From Clostridiaceae bacterium (GTDB taxonomy: Bacteria; Bacillota; Clostridia; DSM-8532): a stretch of 39,296 nt of DNA. The notes below the pieces were generated by a model that was given only the letters and a program-made list of their open reading frames with translations, was not told the DNA's origin and ran no database searches. The stretch is taken from the NCBI GenBank assembly GCA_012516065.1, contig JAAYXD010000014.1:1-39296 (forward strand). The letters are read 5' to 3'. How positions within the stretch are numbered: position 1 is the stretch's first letter; each line of letters begins with the position of its first letter. Of the stretch, positions 16,140 through 25,194 are shown piece after piece. The position numbers were made by a program, and so were the translations under genes.

Positions 16140-17780
16140 ATGTATAAATTACTTATCGTTGAGGATGAAGCGGAAGTACGGAACGGGATCAGAAACAACA
16201 TTGACTGGCAAAGTCTGGGTTTTAAAGTTATGGCGGAAGCGGGGAACGGCAGGGAAGCGCTCGACCTGATAGAAAACTCAAAGCCCGATGTCGTGATAAC
16301 AGATATAACGATGCCGATAATGGATGGCCTTGAATTATCCTGCATCCTTAGAAAAGAGTATCCGACGGTACGAATAATAATTCTGACCGGGTATGACGAT
16401 TTCAAATTCGCCCAGCGGGCAATAAAATACGGTGTTTCGGATTACCTCTTAAAACCAGTCCTCCCTGATGATTTAAGCAAGATCATGCTGAAGATAAAGG
16501 CAGAGATAGACGCTGAAATAGCCGAAAAAGAGGATATTCAAAAACTTCGCATGTATTACCAGCAGAGTCTTCCGGTGATAAGAGATAAATTTCTTACTTC
16601 CCTTATAACCTCCGAAATTGATAGCAAAGAGATTGAAAACAGAAAAACATCATTGGGGCTTGATCTTGAAGGCGAAAGTTTTGCCGCCGCGGCGGCCGGC
16701 ATCGATTCGGAATCGGCCGGCAATTGGGCCAACGACGGGGATGATTCCGAGCTTTTAAAATTCGCGATATTGAACATAGCCCGGGAGATAATTAACAAAT
16801 ACGCAATGGGCGAGGTTTTTTTCCATGTGAATAATCTCGTTTTCATTATTAAATTCGACAAGTTCGATATTGAAGGCAATTATCAAAGCGCTTATACGCT
16901 GCTCGAAGAGATAAGGCAGTCGGTTGAGAAATACCTGAAGGTGACTGTTACGATAGGTGTCGGAAATATCTGCAATTCCCTTCAAAAAATTAACGAGTCT
17001 TACAAATCCGCGGTAACGGCTCTTGATTACAAATTAATCATGGGAGGCAACAGGGTCATATATATAGGCGATATTGAGCCACAGACACCGTATAACCTTG
17101 TATATGACGAGATAAAGGAACGGAACCTGGTTAACAGCATTAAGTTCGGTACGAAGAAAGATGTGTCGAAAGCGGTGGAAGCGTTATTCAACGAAATAGG
17201 AACATGTGCCGCGTCTTTGAAGGAATGCCAGCTTTACCTGCTTGAGATACTCGCGTCCATAGCGAAATTGTCAAGAAGTTTTCAGCTCGACACCGATGAC
17301 ATCATAAAAATAGATCACAATTTGTTTATTGAAATATTCAGTTTCGATAACATCTGCGATATAAAAAACCGGATCGAGGAAATCTGCCTTAACGTAATGG
17401 AAAGGATTCAGTCAAACAGGAAAACAAACACCGAAAAAATTATGGAGCAGGCGAAAGCTTACATAGAAAAAAATTACGGGGACTATGATCTGACCATTCA
17501 GAAGATCAGCAATTATCTGCATATAAGTCCGAGCTATTTCAGCATGATATTCAAAAAAGAAGCGGGCGAAACATTCCTGAACTACCTTATCGGGATCAGG
17601 ATTAATGCCGCGAAAGAGCTCATGCAGGACCCCGACTTAAAGATTTTCGAGATTGCCGAAAGGGTCGGGTATCCGGATCTGAACTACTTCAGCTATTTCT
17701 TTAAGAAGAATACGGGGATGTCACCGAGAGAGTACAGGAACAGATATGTTCTGAACAGGGAGAGGAAAGTTGAAGCGTAA
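16140..17780 (+). CDS. YesN-type AraC-family response regulator
   Basis: This 546-aa regulator has a receiver domain (1-120) with acidic residues E8-D9, phospho-acceptor D55 (VVITDITMP) and the conserved K of LLKP. The middle region (about 150-400) resembles the non-catalytic central domain of YesN proteins. The C-terminal AraC double helix-turn-helix spans about 440-540 (ISNYLHISPSYFSMIFKKE, then VGYPDLNYFSYFFKKNTGMS). GGGAGGG lies 4 bp before the ATG. Its 3' end overlaps the kinase gene by 11 bp, so the two form one unit. Relatives of this type control sugar uptake or degradation genes. Confidence 0.94.
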   Translation: MYKLLIVEDEAEVRNGIRNNIDWQSLGFKVMAEAGNGREALDLIENSKPDVVITDITMPIMDGLELSCILRKEYPTVRIIILTGYDDFKFAQRAIKYGVSDYLLKPVLPDDLSKIMLKIKAEIDAEIAEKEDIQKLRMYYQQSLPVIRDKFLTSLITSEIDSKEIENRKTSLGLDLEGESFAAAAAGIDSESAGNWANDGDDSELLKFAILNIAREIINKYAMGEVFFHVNNLVFIIKFDKFDIEGNYQSAYTLLEEIRQSVEKYLKVTVTIGVGNICNSLQKINESYKSAVTALDYKLIMGGNRVIYIGDIEPQTPYNLVYDEIKERNLVNSIKFGTKKDVSKAVEALFNEIGTCAASLKECQLYLLEILASIAKLSRSFQLDTDDIIKIDHNLFIEIFSFDNICDIKNRIEEICLNVMERIQSNRKTNTEKIMEQAKAYIEKNYGDYDLTIQKISNYLHISPSYFSMIFKKEAGETFLNYLIGIRINAAKELMQDPDLKIFEIAERVGYPDLNYFSYFFKKNTGMSPREYRNRYVLNRERKVEA

Positions 17781-19533
17781 ACTGTTATTCTTCAAAGGGA
17801 TATATAAAGCAATACGCAACACATTCAGGATAAACAGCATCCAGTCGGTAATCAGCCTTGCTTTTACCGCAGTTACGGTATTTGCGCTCGTTTTTGTCAG
17901 TGTAACGCTGTACAGCGTTTTTTCAAAGACCGCGGAGAGGAATGCCGCTTCAAGCACACAGCAGATAATCGAACAGGTAAACATTAATCTGGACAACTAC
18001 CTGATGGAAATGATGGAAGTGTCAAATCTTATTTCGAATAACCTCAGTATCGACAATTTAGACGACCTGTCGAACATACTCAGTGTAACAACGGGAATAA
18101 GGAAGGATATCGTAACCCTCGCAGTTTTTGACGCTGACGGGGATATCGTCGTATGCAATCCGGAAGGTGAATACGATAAGAACTATAAGGTAAGCGAACA
18201 AAAATGGTTCCAGGACTCTTTAAATAACATAGGGGAGTATAACTTCATTTCACCGCATGTGCAGAGGCTGTTTGTAGGCATGCGTCCGTGGGTCGTTTCA
18301 TTGTGCAGGGGAACGAAAGTGCAGGGAAGCCCGGAAACGTGGGTCGTAATGGTCGACATGAATTTCAGCGTTATGGAACAGCTCTGCAAGAAGGTCAGCC
18401 TCGGAAAACGGGGATATATCTACGTGATTGATCAATACGGCGATATCGTTTATCACCCGCAGCAGCAGCTTATCTATGTCGGGCTGAAGCATGAGGACAT
18501 TAAATTCGCGCTTGAAAAGGAAGACGGCTCCTACTATTACGATTTAATGGGCGAAAGAAGAATAATTACAATTAACACGGTCAACTACACGAACTGGAAG
18601 ATAATAGGGATAAGCTACCTCGACGAAATAGTGGAGAACAGGAAAAGCCTCAGCACCCTTGTAATTTTCATATCGATATTCAGCCTGCTGTTTGTTATAG
18701 CGGCATCCCTGTTTGTTTCCGCAAAGATCTCGGAACCTATTAAAAAACTCGAACGAGAGATGAAAAAAGTGGAAAGCGGAAACTTTGACATTGATATTGA
18801 CATTGACGATCAGGGCGAAGATGAAGTCAAAAGTCTCTCAAGGGCTTTCAATATGATGGTTAAGAGGATTCGCAACCTGATGGAGCAGATTATAAGCGAA
18901 CAGGAAGCAAAGCGCAAGAGCGAGTTAAAAGCGCTTCAGGCCCAGATAAATCCGCATTTTCTTTACAATACGCTTGATTCAATAGTATGGATGAACGAGA
19001 ATAAGGATTATGCCGGCGTAACGACAATGGTTGCCGCATTGTCCCAATTTTTCCGTATAAGCATAAGCAGGGGCAAGGAGCTCATTCCCGTAAGCGACGA
19101 ACTGGAGCACATTAAAAGCTATCTTACAATTCAGAAAATAAGGTATAAAAACAAGTTTACCTTCAGTATTGACGCACAGACGGAAGCTTTGGAATACAAA
19201 ACGCTTAAACTTATCCTGCAGCCGATTGTGGAAAATGCGATATATCACGGAGTCGAGCAGCTTTACGATGAAGGAATTATCAATATTAAGGTTTCAGTTG
19301 AAGGTAAAACGGTCCTGTTCCAGGTGACGGACAACGGGTATGGGATAAAGCCCGATATATTGAAAAACATACTTAACAGGAAAGAAGACGGGAAGGCCGG
19401 TCAAGGCGGCGTAGGGCTTAAAAATGTGGATGAAAGGATAAAACTTTTCTTCGGCGAGCAATACGGCATAGAAATTTTCAGTACACTGGATGTCGGCACA
19501 ACGGTAAATATCAGGATTCCGGTTATCGAATAA
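17770..19533 (+). CDS. YesM-type sensor histidine kinase
   Basis: This 587-aa membrane kinase has a first membrane segment at about 28-50 and an extracellular dCache-like sensor domain (about 55-295). A second membrane segment (LVIFISIFSLLFVIAASLF) and a HAMP domain follow. The His_kinase domain has the phospho-acceptor in QAQINPHFLYNTLDS. The HATPase domain has N and G boxes (VENAIYHG, DNGYGI, GGVGLKNVDERI). A TTG start at 17770 inside the preceding gene is used; a GAGAGGAAAG tract lies directly upstream. The partner is the overlapping YesN-type regulator. The signal may be delivered by the binding lipoprotein encoded next. Confidence 0.93.
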   Translation: MKRKLLFFKGIYKAIRNTFRINSIQSVISLAFTAVTVFALVFVSVTLYSVFSKTAERNAASSTQQIIEQVNINLDNYLMEMMEVSNLISNNLSIDNLDDLSNILSVTTGIRKDIVTLAVFDADGDIVVCNPEGEYDKNYKVSEQKWFQDSLNNIGEYNFISPHVQRLFVGMRPWVVSLCRGTKVQGSPETWVVMVDMNFSVMEQLCKKVSLGKRGYIYVIDQYGDIVYHPQQQLIYVGLKHEDIKFALEKEDGSYYYDLMGERRIITINTVNYTNWKIIGISYLDEIVENRKSLSTLVIFISIFSLLFVIAASLFVSAKISEPIKKLEREMKKVESGNFDIDIDIDDQGEDEVKSLSRAFNMMVKRIRNLMEQIISEQEAKRKSELKALQAQINPHFLYNTLDSIVWMNENKDYAGVTTMVAALSQFFRISISRGKELIPVSDELEHIKSYLTIQKIRYKNKFTFSIDAQTEALEYKTLKLILQPIVENAIYHGVEQLYDEGIINIKVSVEGKTVLFQVTDNGYGIKPDILKNILNRKEDGKAGQGGVGLKNVDERIKLFFGEQYGIEIFSTLDVGTTVNIRIPVIE

Positions 19534-19579
19534 ATGTCGGTGGGCTTAAGAATTGAATGCGCTGAGATAATGGGTTGAA

Positions 19580-19616
19580 AACCGTATGGAAATATGCCGG
19601 AAGGCAGGATACGGTT
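19580..19616 (+). other. Intercistronic hairpin
   Basis: AACCGTAT (19580-19587) and ATACGGTT (19609-19616) form an 8-bp stem with a small inner GCC/GGC pairing. There is no T tract, so it is unlikely to be a terminator. It may protect the downstream mRNA or set relative expression of the binding protein. Confidence 0.45.
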
Positions 19617-19635
19617 CATAAGGGGTGGTTTTCCG

Positions 19636-20619
19636 ATGAAATTTAAGGTGCTGCCTGTTATTCTGTTTATAGGGCTTTTGCTGCTTGCGCTGCCGATCGG
19701 ATGCATCGACAATAATAACAACCTTTCGGTGTCGGAACAGAAAAAGACGGTAAAAATAATAGCGAAGAGGAAGAAATCGGAGTTCTGGGATGTAGTCCGG
19801 ATGGGGGCGGAAGCCGCCGGAAAAGAATTTAATGTCAATGTTGAGTTCTGGGGACCTACGAATGAACTTGAAATTGATAAGCAAATTGAGATGGTTAGAG
19901 AGGTAATTAATGAAAAAGTGGATGCGCTTGTTCTTGCCGCCTGCGATTACGTAAAGCTTGTTGAGCCGACAGAGGAGGTTATAGCGGCAAAAATACCGGT
20001 AATTGTCATTGACTCGGACCTTAAGTCCGATAAAGTTAAAAGTTTTATCGGGACGGATAATGTCGGCGCTGGTTATATGGTTGGTAAGACACTGGTTGAT
20101 ATTATAGGCGAAAACGGCAATGTGGCGGTTATGAGCTTTATAAAGGGCGCGGCATCGGCTGATCAAAGGGAAGAAGGTTTTTTTAAAGCGATAAAGGATC
20201 ATCCCGGAATTAATATAGTCACAACCGAGTATTGCAGTTCCAATATTGATTTGTCGGAATTCTTAACATATAAAATACTTAACGAGCATGAGGGACTTGA
20301 CGCGATTGCCGCCCTGAATGCCGATTCGACGGTCGGCGTGGCGCGTGCGGTCGAAAAGAGGGGACTTGCCGGGAAAATACGCATCGTCGGTTTTGACAGC
20401 ACGCCTGATGAGATAGAATTTCTCGAGCGCGATGTAATTGATGCGCTTATTATACAAAACCCGTTCAGCATGGGTTACCTCGGCGTGAAATACGCGGTTG
20501 ACACAATGAATGGAAAGCCGGTTCCCAAAATAGTTGACACCGGTTCAAGGGTTATAAACAAGGACAATATGTATCTGCCCGAAAACCAGAAACTTCTTTT
20601 CCCGTTAACCGATGAATAA
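19636..20619 (+). CDS. Lipoprotein sugar-type binding protein (Peripla_BP_4) next to YesMN
   Basis: This 327-aa protein has a lipoprotein signal peptide (lipobox LPIGC near residue 22) and a type I periplasmic-binding fold like those of ribose or xylose binders. Visible landmarks are EFWDVVRMGAEAA, VDALVLAACDY, IVIDSDL, FIGTDNVGAG and RIVGFDSTPDE. ATG 19636 is chosen because AAGGGGTGG lies just upstream; an earlier ATG at 19594 has no ribosome site. No ABC ATPase or permease genes follow. It probably feeds ligand information to the YesM-type kinase, as XylFII does for LytS/YesN in Clostridium beijerinckii, rather than serving import. Confidence 0.88.
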   Translation: MKFKVLPVILFIGLLLLALPIGCIDNNNNLSVSEQKKTVKIIAKRKKSEFWDVVRMGAEAAGKEFNVNVEFWGPTNELEIDKQIEMVREVINEKVDALVLAACDYVKLVEPTEEVIAAKIPVIVIDSDLKSDKVKSFIGTDNVGAGYMVGKTLVDIIGENGNVAVMSFIKGAASADQREEGFFKAIKDHPGINIVTTEYCSSNIDLSEFLTYKILNEHEGLDAIAALNADSTVGVARAVEKRGLAGKIRIVGFDSTPDEIEFLERDVIDALIIQNPFSMGYLGVKYAVDTMNGKPVPKIVDTGSRVINKDNMYLPENQKLLFPLTDE

Positions 20620-20694
20620 TTCCGGTCTTCGCTTTTTGATATTGAAAGAGTATAATATAGGAAAAACGATTAAGCTCGCTCAGGAGGGGTATAA

Positions 20695-21507
20695 ATGCAA
20701 ACCGATGTGATTTTATCTGCTTTTGGATTAACGTTGTTTGCCGGATTGTCAACAGGCATCGGAAGTCTTATGGCGCTGTTCGCGAAGAAAACAAGCACAG
20801 GCTTTTTATCTGCTGCCCTCGGCTTTTCCGCAGGAGTAATGATCTATGTTTCAATGATAGATATTTTTTTCAAGGCACAGTCTTCCCTTGTAACGGCTTT
20901 CGGCGCCAAAAACGGGCAGTGGCTGACCGTTGCGGCTTTTTTTGCGGGCATGCTGCTGATCGGTGTTATTGACAGGCTGATCCCTTCAAGCGATAACCCT
21001 CATGAAGTTAAAAAAATCGAAACGATGGATGAAACGGGTTCGGCCGGCAAAGAATCAAAGCTTGCAAAGATGGGTCTTCTTTCCGCAATAGCAATTGCTA
21101 TACATAATTTTCCGGAAGGCATTGCGACTTTTGCCGCGACACTTAAAGATCCGAAGCTTGGCATAGCAATTGCCATTGCTGTAGCGATACATAATATCCC
21201 CGAGGGGATAGCGGTATCAATACCGGTATATTATGCTACCGGAAGCCGGAAGAAAGCGTTCTTCCTGTCATTCCTGTCCGGGTTGTCAGAACCGGTCGGC
21301 GCCGTTTTGGGTTATTTGATTCTTATGCCGTTTATAAGCGATGCCGCGTTGGGAATTCTGTTCGCCGCGGTTTCCGGCATTATGGTTTTCATTTCACTCG
21401 ATGAATTGCTGCCGACCTCAAGAGAATACGGAAGAGCACACCTGTCGATCTACGGACTTGTCGCAGGCATGATGGTAATGGCCGTAAGCCTGCTGTTGTT
21501 CGTATAA
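20695..21507 (+). CDS. ZIP-family metal transporter (ZupT-like)
   Basis: This 270-aa membrane protein has about 8 segments. The two ZIP metal-site helices are clear: [12 protein letters not shown] and [12 protein letters not shown]. Both have the His-Asn-x-Pro-Glu-Gly core that binds divalent metals. Between segments 3 and 4 is a charged loop (about 95-120), short and poor in His. Family members import Zn2+, Fe2+ or Mn2+; specificity is not readable. AGGAGGGG lies 5 bp before the ATG. A TATAAT at 20651-20656 is a likely -10, but no -35 is clear. Confidence 0.92.
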   Translation: MQTDVILSAFGLTLFAGLSTGIGSLMALFAKKTSTGFLSAALGFSAGVMIYVSMIDIFFKAQSSLVTAFGAKNGQWLTVAAFFAGMLLIGVIDRLIPSSDNPHEVKKIETMDETGSAGKESKLAKMGLLSAIAIAIHNFPEGIATFAATLKDPKLGIAIAIAVAIHNIPEGIAVSIPVYYATGSRKKAFFLSFLSGLSEPVGAVLGYLILMPFISDAALGILFAAVSGIMVFISLDELLPTSREYGRAHLSIYGLVAGMMVMAVSLLLFV

Positions 21508-21529
21508 CCGGGCAGGTACAGTCCGTCGA

Positions 21530-21560
21530 ATAAGCAGGGTGCTCAATAACACACGCTTAT
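21530..21560. terminator. Possible hairpin terminator between converging genes
   Basis: ATAAGC (21530-21535) pairs with GCTTAT (21555-21560), with inner GTG/CAC pairs. The T tract is poor on both strands, so termination is uncertain. Confidence 0.35.
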
Positions 21561-21583
21561 GAATATGTTTATAAGCCCGTTTC

Positions 21584-22747
21584 TCAATTATCCGGGAAAT
21601 CGCCCTGACCGGTCAGGAAATCGTGTGATTCCTTAAGTTTTTGTATTATCGGTATATTCTGAGGACATGCGCTTTCGCACTGCCCGCATTCGACGCATTT
21701 TGACGCGTCACGCCCTTCGTTTATGAAAAATTGCCTGTAATGGTTTTGCGAATCTCTCCTGCTCGAATACATAAAAGCGGAATTAACGTGATCAAAAACA
21801 CCCGGTATTGAAACGCCCTGCGGGCACGGCAGGCAGTATTCACACCCGGTGCAGGGTATTTTTATCTTTTTCAGGTACGCCTGTCTTACCTGTTCGATTA
21901 TTGCCAGTTCTTCCTCATCCATGCAGTTTGCCTTCGCGTTCTCAAATATGCGCAGGTTGTCCTCTAATTGTTCCATTGAGCTGACACCGCTTAATATAAC
22001 GGCAACCTGCGGGAAATTGTACAGCCACCGGAAAGCCCATTCGACCGGGGTTCTTTTAGTCTTTGCATTTTCGTATATCCGCTTTACTTCATCGGGAATA
22101 TTATTTGCGAGTTTTCCTCCCTTCAGCGGTTCCATTATAACCACCGGGATATTTTTATCTCCCGCGTATTTTAAGCCTTCGACGGTAGCCTGTTCGTCTC
22201 TGTCCATTATATTCATCTGTATCTGGCACATATCCCAGTCATATGCGTCGATAATTTCTTTAAAGGTTTTATAACCGTCATGGAATGAAAAGCATATGTA
22301 CTTGATTTTCCCGCTCGTTTTTGCCTTTTCCATGAAATCGAGAACATCGAGCTTCATAAGGGAATCCCATCTGCTTTTGTTCAATGCGTGCAACAGGTAA
22401 AAATCGATACAGTCCGTTTGCAGTTTTTTTAGCTGTTCGTCAAGAAAACGTTCCATATCGTCATACTTTTTAACATTCCAGACAGGTAACTTCGTCGCAA
22501 GGTATGTCCTCTCACGGTAACCGTCTTTCAACGCTTTCCCGACTATCAGCTCGCTTTCGCCGTTATGGTATGGGTAGGCGGTGTCGATATAGTTCACGCC
22601 GTGATCAATGCCGTACCGGATCATTTGAATTGATTTTTCCACATCAACAACGGTTCCGTTGTCCGTTTGAACCATGGGAAGGCGCATACAGCCGATACCG
22701 AATAAAGATACGGGTTTATCGAATTTGCTGAATTTCCGATATTCCAT
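21584..22747 (-). CDS. Aldo/keto reductase with C-terminal ferredoxin-type [4Fe-4S] domain
   Basis: This is a 387-aa cytoplasmic enzyme. An AKR barrel (residues 1-290) carries the catalytic set Asp-Tyr (DTAYPYHNGESE), Lys (ATKLP) and His (LLHAL). The C-terminal region (about 300-375) has two cysteine clusters, CTGCEYCLPCPQG and CVECGQCESACPQN, which should each hold a [4Fe-4S] centre. This AKR-ferredoxin fusion is common in anaerobes; the substrate is unknown. AGGAGG lies 6-7 bp before the ATG. Monocistronic as far as can be seen. Confidence 0.92.
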   Translation of the reverse strand: MEYRKFSKFDKPVSLFGIGCMRLPMVQTDNGTVVDVEKSIQMIRYGIDHGVNYIDTAYPYHNGESELIVGKALKDGYRERTYLATKLPVWNVKKYDDMERFLDEQLKKLQTDCIDFYLLHALNKSRWDSLMKLDVLDFMEKAKTSGKIKYICFSFHDGYKTFKEIIDAYDWDMCQIQMNIMDRDEQATVEGLKYAGDKNIPVVIMEPLKGGKLANNIPDEVKRIYENAKTKRTPVEWAFRWLYNFPQVAVILSGVSSMEQLEDNLRIFENAKANCMDEEELAIIEQVRQAYLKKIKIPCTGCEYCLPCPQGVSIPGVFDHVNSAFMYSSRRDSQNHYRQFFINEGRDASKCVECGQCESACPQNIPIIQKLKESHDFLTGQGDFPDN

Positions 22748-22900
22748 TTGCTAACCTCCTGGGTGATTTTAGTTACATCTCAGTATACCATGTACCGGCA
22801 CAAATTTTAAAGTCCTTTATAATAAATTATAAATTAAAACGGAATATCCGTTTATATCCGGATGCGCCTTATGAACAAATATGATGTTCTGCCCGTTATT

Positions 22901-23230
22901 ACCGAAAGCACCCAAGCCAGAGTCGTGTACCAACCGGAACGCGACAGCAATGCCTCGACCTGTTAACCACCCGCTGAGTTATTGCATTATTTCCGCGGGT
23001 CCTGGCCCGGGTGTTTCGTTTCCTCGGGCTACAAAGCACATACCAATAACACGCTTCCGATCCTGTACTGTTTTCACACAGCGGTCTCCATATCCCGGGT
23101 CGCTCATTAACCCGCTCCACAGTTGCCGGTACACAGCATGGCGCTGAAGCATGTCGCCCATCGTCACCGAAAGCACCCGAGCCACCCGCTGAGTTATTGC
23201 ATTATTTCCGCGGGTCCTGGCCCGGGTGTT
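22901..23230. repeat. Structured non-coding region with a 49-bp direct repeat
   Basis: A 49-bp sequence at 22967-23015 recurs at 23182-23230, 215 bp apart, with no mismatch seen by eye. Its ends carry CACCCG and CGGGTG, so each copy can fold back. A 19-bp box (22901-22919) recurs at 23166-23184 with one mismatch. In the second copy the box runs straight into the 49-bp unit; in the first, 47 bp lie between them. Short hairpin-forming pairs fill the 166 bp between copies. Reading frames here are poor and overlap each other, so no gene is called. It may be a structured RNA or a decayed element; identity unknown. Confidence 0.75.
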
Positions 23231-23264
23231 CCGTTTTTTCGTAAGATAAATTTTAATATAACAA

Positions 23265-23317
23265 TTGCATATTTATTTGATATGTGCTATTATTACATAA
23301 AAGTAAACAGAGGTTTA
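23265..23317 (+). promoter_or_regulatory. tetR promoter and operator 1
   Basis: TTGCAT (23265-23270) and TATTAT (23288-23293, with TGC in front) are 17 bp apart. The palindrome TAAAC-N4-GTTTA (23304-23317) covers the expected start of transcription and lies just before the regulator's ATG. The same palindrome occurs before the RND operon. Confidence 0.75.
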
Positions 23318-23322
23318 TTATT

Positions 23323-23925
23323 ATGCAGGTATTAAAAGAGGAAGTAAGGCAAAATATCCTATCCTCGGCCAAGAAGCTGTTTTATGAAAAAGGATACTCG
23401 AATGCCACCATTCGCGACATTGCGAAGCTTTCGGGAATAACGGTCGGGAATGTGTACAGGTATTTTAAAAACAAGGAAAACGTATTGGAGGGGATCGTAG
23501 AGCCCGTTCATAAAAAGATACTTGATATCCTGTCCTTTTTTGAAAAATTGGTTGAGGAAGGGACAAATAAGTCCTTTACGGATTTCAGAAACGTAATAAA
23601 CGAGTTTATTATCAATATATCGAAAGAATACCGCCTGGAACTGTTGATATTGTGTACGAGAACACGCGGGACAAAATACGAATCAATACGCGACGATTTA
23701 GTGTCGCTTATTGAAAGCAGGATACGCCAGGGGTTGTTCCGAAAGAGCACGCTTGATAATAAAGAAGCTGATTTTCTTTCAAAGATAGTGGCTCATGCGT
23801 TCCTGGACAGCCTGCTGATGATTATTTCCGGAAAATATGAGAACGATGAATTGGAAAAAATGATATACATACTTAACGATTTTTATTTTAATCATGTTGA
23901 AGAGAGGTTTGAATCAGGTAAATAA
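23323..23925 (+). CDS. TetR-family transcriptional repressor
   Basis: This 200-aa protein has an N-terminal TetR helix-turn-helix (about residues 8-54; ATIRDIAKLSGITVGNVYRYF) followed by a helical ligand-binding domain. ATG 23323 is used: AGAGG lies 9 bp upstream. An open frame reaches back to 23284, but that would run through the promoter. It probably represses itself and the RND operon that starts 68 bp downstream, because identical palindromes precede both. The ligand is likely a toxic compound exported by the pump (inference). Confidence 0.92.
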   Translation: MQVLKEEVRQNILSSAKKLFYEKGYSNATIRDIAKLSGITVGNVYRYFKNKENVLEGIVEPVHKKILDILSFFEKLVEEGTNKSFTDFRNVINEFIINISKEYRLELLILCTRTRGTKYESIRDDLVSLIESRIRQGLFRKSTLDNKEADFLSKIVAHAFLDSLLMIISGKYENDELEKMIYILNDFYFNHVEERFESGK

Positions 23926-23945
23926 TATTTTTTTTACCGCAAAAG

Positions 23946-23972
23946 TAAACATTTGTTTATTTATGATATATT
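23946..23972 (+). promoter_or_regulatory. Operator 2 and promoter of the RND operon
   Basis: TAAAC-ATTT-GTTTA (23946-23959), preceded by AAAAG, matches the tetR operator in both arms and left flank. TATATT (23967-23972) is a likely -10, which would place the palindrome in the -35/-10 region. No good -35 is seen. Confidence 0.7.
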
Positions 23973-23993
23973 ATTCAGAACAGGGTGATTGTT

Positions 23994-25190
23994 ATGAAGT
24001 ACGCAGTAGTATTGTTGATACTGGCAATTTTGCTTACGGCATCAGGATGTGAAACAGTTCCTGAAAACCAGGAGTCTGAAAGGGCAGTACCTGTTGAAGT
24101 TCTGCGTGTAGTTGAGGAAACAAGGCCGAGAAAATCTTCATTTATAGGAACGGTACAGCCGGACATGACGGTCCAGCTTTCGTTCAAAACAGGAGGAAAA
24201 ATAAATGAAATACGTGTTAAAAAAGGTGACAAGGTAAAAAAGGGCGATGTACTTGCTTCACTTGAAAAAACCGACCTTGAATACGCGGAAAGCCTGGCAA
24301 AAGCGCAGCTCGAAATGGCAAAAGCCCAGTATGAAAAGGCTTTAAACGGCGCAACGAGCGAAGATATTGAACAGGCAAGGCTTAACGTCGCAAAAGCTGA
24401 GGATGTTTACAGGTATGCCGTGGAACAGTTTGAGGAAATTGAACGGCTGTATCTCCAGGGAACGGCTTCAAAACAGGTTTATGATCAGGCCAGGCTTGAG
24501 CGCGATATCAGGGAGTCCGATTTGAAACTGGCAAGGGAAATGGAAGCCCAGGTATTGAAAGGAGCCAGGCATGAAGAGATAAAGGCGCTGGAAGCCCAGC
24601 TTGAAAGCGCTCAGACCGAGTATAACTACCGAAAATCGATGCTTGATAATGCCGTCCTGGTATCGGGCATAGACGGTGTTGTAATGGAGGTCCTCGCTGA
24701 AAAGGGTGAAATTACGGCTGCCGGATACCCCGTTGTCGTCCTTCGCAGTGATGAAAAAATTGTTTATGCGGGCGTGCCTGAAAAAGAGCTTAGGAAAATC
24801 ACACCGGAAACCAATGTGATTGTCGAATATGAAGACATGCGGGCCGAATCCGAAATTATCCGTATTTCCGAGGTTCCCGATACACTAACGGGACTTTACA
24901 AAATCGAGGTAAAAGCCGGTGGGCTAAATATTCCTTTAGGCGCAAGCGTAACCGTTTCCTTTTTGTACGGAGAGGACAAGGGTATTTTTATTCCGATAAC
25001 GGCAGTTCACAGGGGCATAGAGGATTACGTGTATATTGTTTCGGATGGCCGAGCTGATCGCAGACCGGTAAAAATAGAAGGCGTTGACAATTTTGATGTC
25101 AGGGTTACGGGAATCCGGGAAGGTGAATATGTCATTACTTCAGGAACGGGACGAATCTCCGCGGGCAATGCGGTTACAGTGAAGGAGTGA
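23994..25190 (+). CDS. RND efflux membrane-fusion (adaptor) lipoprotein
   Basis: This is a 398-aa protein. A lipoprotein signal with lipobox TASGC lies near residue 20. The lipoyl/barrel-sandwich half-motif (VQLSFKTGGKINEIRVKKGD) comes next, then a long coiled-coil hairpin rich in Ala, Glu and Lys (about 90-215), and the returning half (VLVSGIDGVVMEV). Beta-barrel and membrane-proximal domains end the protein. GGGTGA lies 5 bp before ATG 23994. The permease gene begins 4 bp after its stop. In a monoderm cell it would be lipid-anchored outside the membrane. Confidence 0.93.
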   Translation: MKYAVVLLILAILLTASGCETVPENQESERAVPVEVLRVVEETRPRKSSFIGTVQPDMTVQLSFKTGGKINEIRVKKGDKVKKGDVLASLEKTDLEYAESLAKAQLEMAKAQYEKALNGATSEDIEQARLNVAKAEDVYRYAVEQFEEIERLYLQGTASKQVYDQARLERDIRESDLKLAREMEAQVLKGARHEEIKALEAQLESAQTEYNYRKSMLDNAVLVSGIDGVVMEVLAEKGEITAAGYPVVVLRSDEKIVYAGVPEKELRKITPETNVIVEYEDMRAESEIIRISEVPDTLTGLYKIEVKAGGLNIPLGASVTVSFLYGEDKGIFIPITAVHRGIEDYVYIVSDGRADRRPVKIEGVDNFDVRVTGIREGEYVITSGTGRISAGNAVTVKE

Positions 25191-25194
25191 GTTT

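Noticed and set aside
22881-23185. Short open frames in the repeat region (both strands)
   Set aside because: They overlap each other on both strands, use the repeats as coding sequence and have no ribosome sites.
22967-23230. CRISPR array
   Set aside because: Only two repeat copies of 49 bp, separated by 166 bp, and no cas genes.
22860-23250. Group II intron
   Set aside because: No reverse transcriptase gene, and I could not identify a domain V hairpin or a GUGYG-type 5' end.
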